This document shows positions 31,949 through 33,469 of a DNA stretch of 33,469 nt, piece by piece. This DNA comes from Pinisolibacter sp040275425 (GTDB taxonomy: Bacteria; Pseudomonadota; Alphaproteobacteria; Rhizobiales; Ancalomicrobiaceae), in contig JBEOKB010000260.1 of the NCBI GenBank assembly GCA_040275425.1, forward strand, positions 1 to 33,469. Direction: 5' to 3'. Position 1 is the stretch's first letter. Each line of letters starts with the position of its first letter. Under the pieces are notes generated by a model that worked only from the letters and a program-made list of their open reading frames with translations, was not told where the DNA came from and ran no database searches. The position numbers and the translations under genes are program-made.

Positions 31949-32383
31949 GTGCCCACGACGTCGCCGTCGATGGAGATCATCGCGATCTCGACCCAGCCTC
32001 CCTATGATCGCGCGCTCGATTCGCTCGCTCCGTCGGCGTCCCGGAGCTTCTTCTGCCGTCGCGTGGCGGCGGAAACGGCGGTGCTGTTCGTGACGCCCGT
32101 CTACGATCGATCGGTGCGAGTGGTGTCGAAGAACGCCATCGACATCGGCGCCCACCCCTACGGCGGCAACGTCTGGGTCGGCACGCCCGGCGGGATCGTC
32201 TGCGTCGCCCCCGAGGCCATCGGCGGCCTCGGTGGGGATCACCACCTGCGCCGGTCCCCGCGTCTGCTCGACGTGCCGGTGCTCCGCAGGCCGGACGGCT
32301 CGACGGCTTCGCATCCTGGATCGGACGGGCCGTCCTGCCCTCCCGGATATTGCCGAATGATCGAAATACGTAGTTCTGAGTAG
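31949..32383 (+). pseudogene. Decayed NADPH-dependent FMN reductase (ChrR/YieF family)
   Basis: The 144-codon frame aligns by eye with the middle of the ChrR/YieF flavin reductases: VLFVTPVYDRSVRVVSKNAIDIGAHPYGGNVWVGTPGGIV stands for the usual TPEYNRSVPGVLKNAIDWGSRPYG...GKPAAIV, and LLDVPVL follows. The N-terminal phosphate-binding part (GSLRxxSxN) is missing. Key residues are changed (PEYN to PVYD, AIDW to AIDI), and the C terminus is unrelated. The frame opens with GTG 31949 or ATG 31970. It is most likely a remnant; expression cannot be excluded. Confidence 0.65.
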
Positions 32384-32526
32384 ATTCCGAGGCTGTTCTC
32401 TTCGGCGGAGATGGCGCGACTCGGATGCTCTCTCGCGGTCGACGAAACGTCGGCCCGAGCGGTCGATCGTCGGCAACCGCCCTCGTCATCGAGCCGACGC
32501 CCAATCTCGACGAAGGCATCGCCGAC

Positions 32527-32796
32527 ATGACCACCATCACCGAGTTCCCCGCCTGCGCGGTCATCGTGACCTTCCGAAAGAAGGCGGGACCACGCCCCGA
32601 TCTCCCGGGGGCGTTCGGCGACGAAGTGGCGTCGCCGGTACGGTCGGCCTCGCCGCCGGGCTCCGCCGTTCGGATCGCCCGCTGCGCGACGATCTCGACC
32701 CTGCGCGGCGACCCCGACGTCGTCGTCCCCTTCCCCAAGGTTTCCGGACGACGACGTCGGCGACGGAACCTCGGCCACGAGACGCCCGCGCCATAA
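32527..32796 (+). CDS. Doubtful short ORF or gene remnant
   Basis: I recognise no family. Codons from about 32480 to 32570 have almost only G or C at third positions and read EPTPNLDEGIADMTTITEFPACAVIVTF, which looks like real protein. The end of the frame (SGRRRRRRNLGHETPAP) does not. It may be a small gene starting at ATG 32527 or a piece of a lost one, like the FMN reductase remnant just upstream. Confidence 0.25.
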   Translation: MTTITEFPACAVIVTFRKKAGPRPDLPGAFGDEVASPVRSASPPGSAVRIARCATISTLRGDPDVVVPFPKVSGRRRRRRNLGHETPAP

Positions 32797-33011
32797 CGGC
32801 TCGCAGTTTCGTGTAAGTAAGAACTCTAGTTAATAAGAGTCATATCGGCGCACTGAGCATCGAATGTTATGGCCATGAATGGGTGTTACTGAAAATGAAG
32901 TATCAAAAGTTAAATAATAGTTGCTAAATCGATTATATACTGCTCTTATTTTTCTTCGGCCGCGAATGTATCGACTTCATATTTGGATGAATGGTCCGAG
33001 AGGATACGGTC
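32797..33011 (+). promoter_or_regulatory. AT-rich control region of the small secreted protein
   Basis: About 200 bases very rich in A and T within GC-rich surroundings, with no open frame. It holds ACTCT...AGAGT (about 32823-32840) and many T-A steps. It probably carries the promoter of the following gene. GAGAGGA at 32998-33004 is its ribosome site. Confidence 0.4.
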
Positions 33012-33296
33012 ATGAACATGCGTAACAAGTACATGTACGGTGTCGCTGCATTCGTGATTTCTCTGGTCGGAGCGAACTACGCTGCTGTGGCTGCCGGCGA
33101 CATCAACCCGTTCTGCCGCAACGTCGGGTGCAGCGTCCGGGGAGGGATGAACTCCATCCACGTGCCCGGCCTCATCGCCCTGAACAACGAACGGGAGCAT
33201 CGCCGACACGGTCACCGCGGCCACGAGCACGGAGGTCGCGGCCACGGCGGCGGCCAGGGTGGCGGCCAGGGTGGCGGTCACGGTGGCAACAACTGA
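33012..33296 (+). CDS. Small secreted Gly/His-rich protein
   Basis: I do not recognise this 94-residue protein. It has a signal peptide (about 1-28, MYGVAAFVISLVGANYAAVAAG), a short middle with two cysteines (INPFCRNVGCSVRGGMNSIHVPG) and a tail of His, Gly and Gln repeats (HRRHGHRGHEHGGRGHGGG, then GGGQ repeats). The tail suggests metal binding. The ATG at 33012, rather than the upstream one at 32991, is chosen because GAGAGGA lies 7 bases before it. The AT-rich leader differs from its neighbours. Confidence 0.75.
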   Translation: MNMRNKYMYGVAAFVISLVGANYAAVAAGDINPFCRNVGCSVRGGMNSIHVPGLIALNNEREHRRHGHRGHEHGGRGHGGGQGGGQGGGHGGNN

Positions 33297-33310
33297 ACCT
33301 CGCTTCGATC

Positions 33311-33342
33311 GATCCACGGCGAGAGATCCCTCGCCGTGGATC
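33311..33342. terminator. Bidirectional hairpin between converging genes
   Basis: GATCCACGGCGAG (33311-33323) and CTCGCCGTGGATC (33330-33342) pair perfectly over 13 bases with a 6-base loop, 14 bases after the secreted-protein stop. There is no T-run. Confidence 0.6.
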
Positions 33343-33350
33343 GCACGACG

Positions 33351-33467
33351 TCACGACGTTTCGACGCCGTCGGCGCGCAGGAGCGCCCGGAGGCGTCGAA
33401 ACACATCGGCAACCGCCGCGACCATCCGTCCGGGCAGGCCCGCGTCGACCGTTCTCGGAACGGATCG
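33351..33467 (-). CDS. C-terminal end of an unidentified gene, cut by the window edge
   Basis: An open minus-strand frame enters from the right edge and ends at 33351 with GLPGRMVAAVADVFRRLRALL and RADGVETS. Composition and third-position G/C look like coding sequence. The 13-base-pair hairpin next to it would suit two converging genes. No family can be named from 39 residues. Confidence 0.35.
   Translation of the reverse strand, partial: RSVPRTVDAGLPGRMVAAVADVFRRLRALLRADGVETS
33358..33402. repeat. 11-base inverted repeat at the right edge
   Basis: GTTTCGACGCC (33358-33368) and GGCGTCGAAAC (33392-33402) are perfect complements, 23 bases apart. It lies inside the putative partial reading frame on the minus strand, so it may be incidental. 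Confidence 0.4.
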
Positions 33468-33469
33468 CC

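Overview
The window is high-GC DNA from an alphaproteobacterium, most likely a member of the Hyphomicrobiales (Rhizobiales). The evidence is gene content and order: trpF-trpB-trpA-accD-folC, a CP4-like class II EPSP synthase, a TIGR02300/FYDLN zinc-ribbon protein, a PmtA-type phospholipid methyltransferase, and DUF3309, DUF3096, CsbD and PRC-barrel stress genes. I cannot name a genus. The first 54 bases encode a tpiA piece that runs straight into the tail of folC. The left edge is therefore a rearrangement or an assembly chimera.

Positions 1 to 16,500 are housekeeping. On the minus strand lie trpF, trpB, trpA, accD and a folC broken at its end (biotin-independent layout: tryptophan, fatty acid and folate synthesis). 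On the plus strand follow coaBC, a pmtA-like methyltransferase and pyrF. Next come an acetate-uptake block (DUF485, actP, a cNMP/CBS/DUF294 signalling protein, a DnaQ-like exonuclease) and dnaN with a clean terminator. aroA (minus) and the TIGR02300 gene (plus) are divergent, and tRNA-Ala(GGC) with its terminator closes the block.

From 17,100 to 31,050 nearly everything is on the minus strand and looks like envelope or stress biology. The proteins are a manA-like protein, a glycine-zipper lipoprotein, an SH3 protein, Dps, a 59-residue membrane protein, a YflT-like stress protein, an MltF-like lytic transglycosylase with a frameshift, a VIT1 Fe/Mn transporter, DUF3096, a HiPIP, a lipoprotein esterase, DUF3309, a PRC-barrel protein, CsbD, a His-rich protein, and a 1458-residue CheB-CheR-PAS-histidine kinase-REC-REC-HTH hybrid. 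To the right are a CHRD protein, a decayed FMN reductase and a small secreted Gly/His-rich protein.

The main discovery is a 16-base element, CTCGAGTAGTTTCCGA on the minus strand, present five times (sites A-E: 20072-20087, 20455-20470, 21215-21230, 24124-24139, 26662-26677). Each copy is followed at nearly fixed distance by a CTGC-type box and a TAGGNT box. Each stands at the head of one transcription unit, so the five copies divide the stress block into five units: dps; the 59-residue protein; the YflT-like gene; HiPIP-DUF3096-VIT-MltF; and His-rich-CsbD-PRC-DUF3309-esterase. This looks like an undescribed local stress regulon. The hybrid kinase, which carries its own DNA-binding domain and whose stop codon lies inside site E, is the obvious candidate regulator. 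That link is inference.
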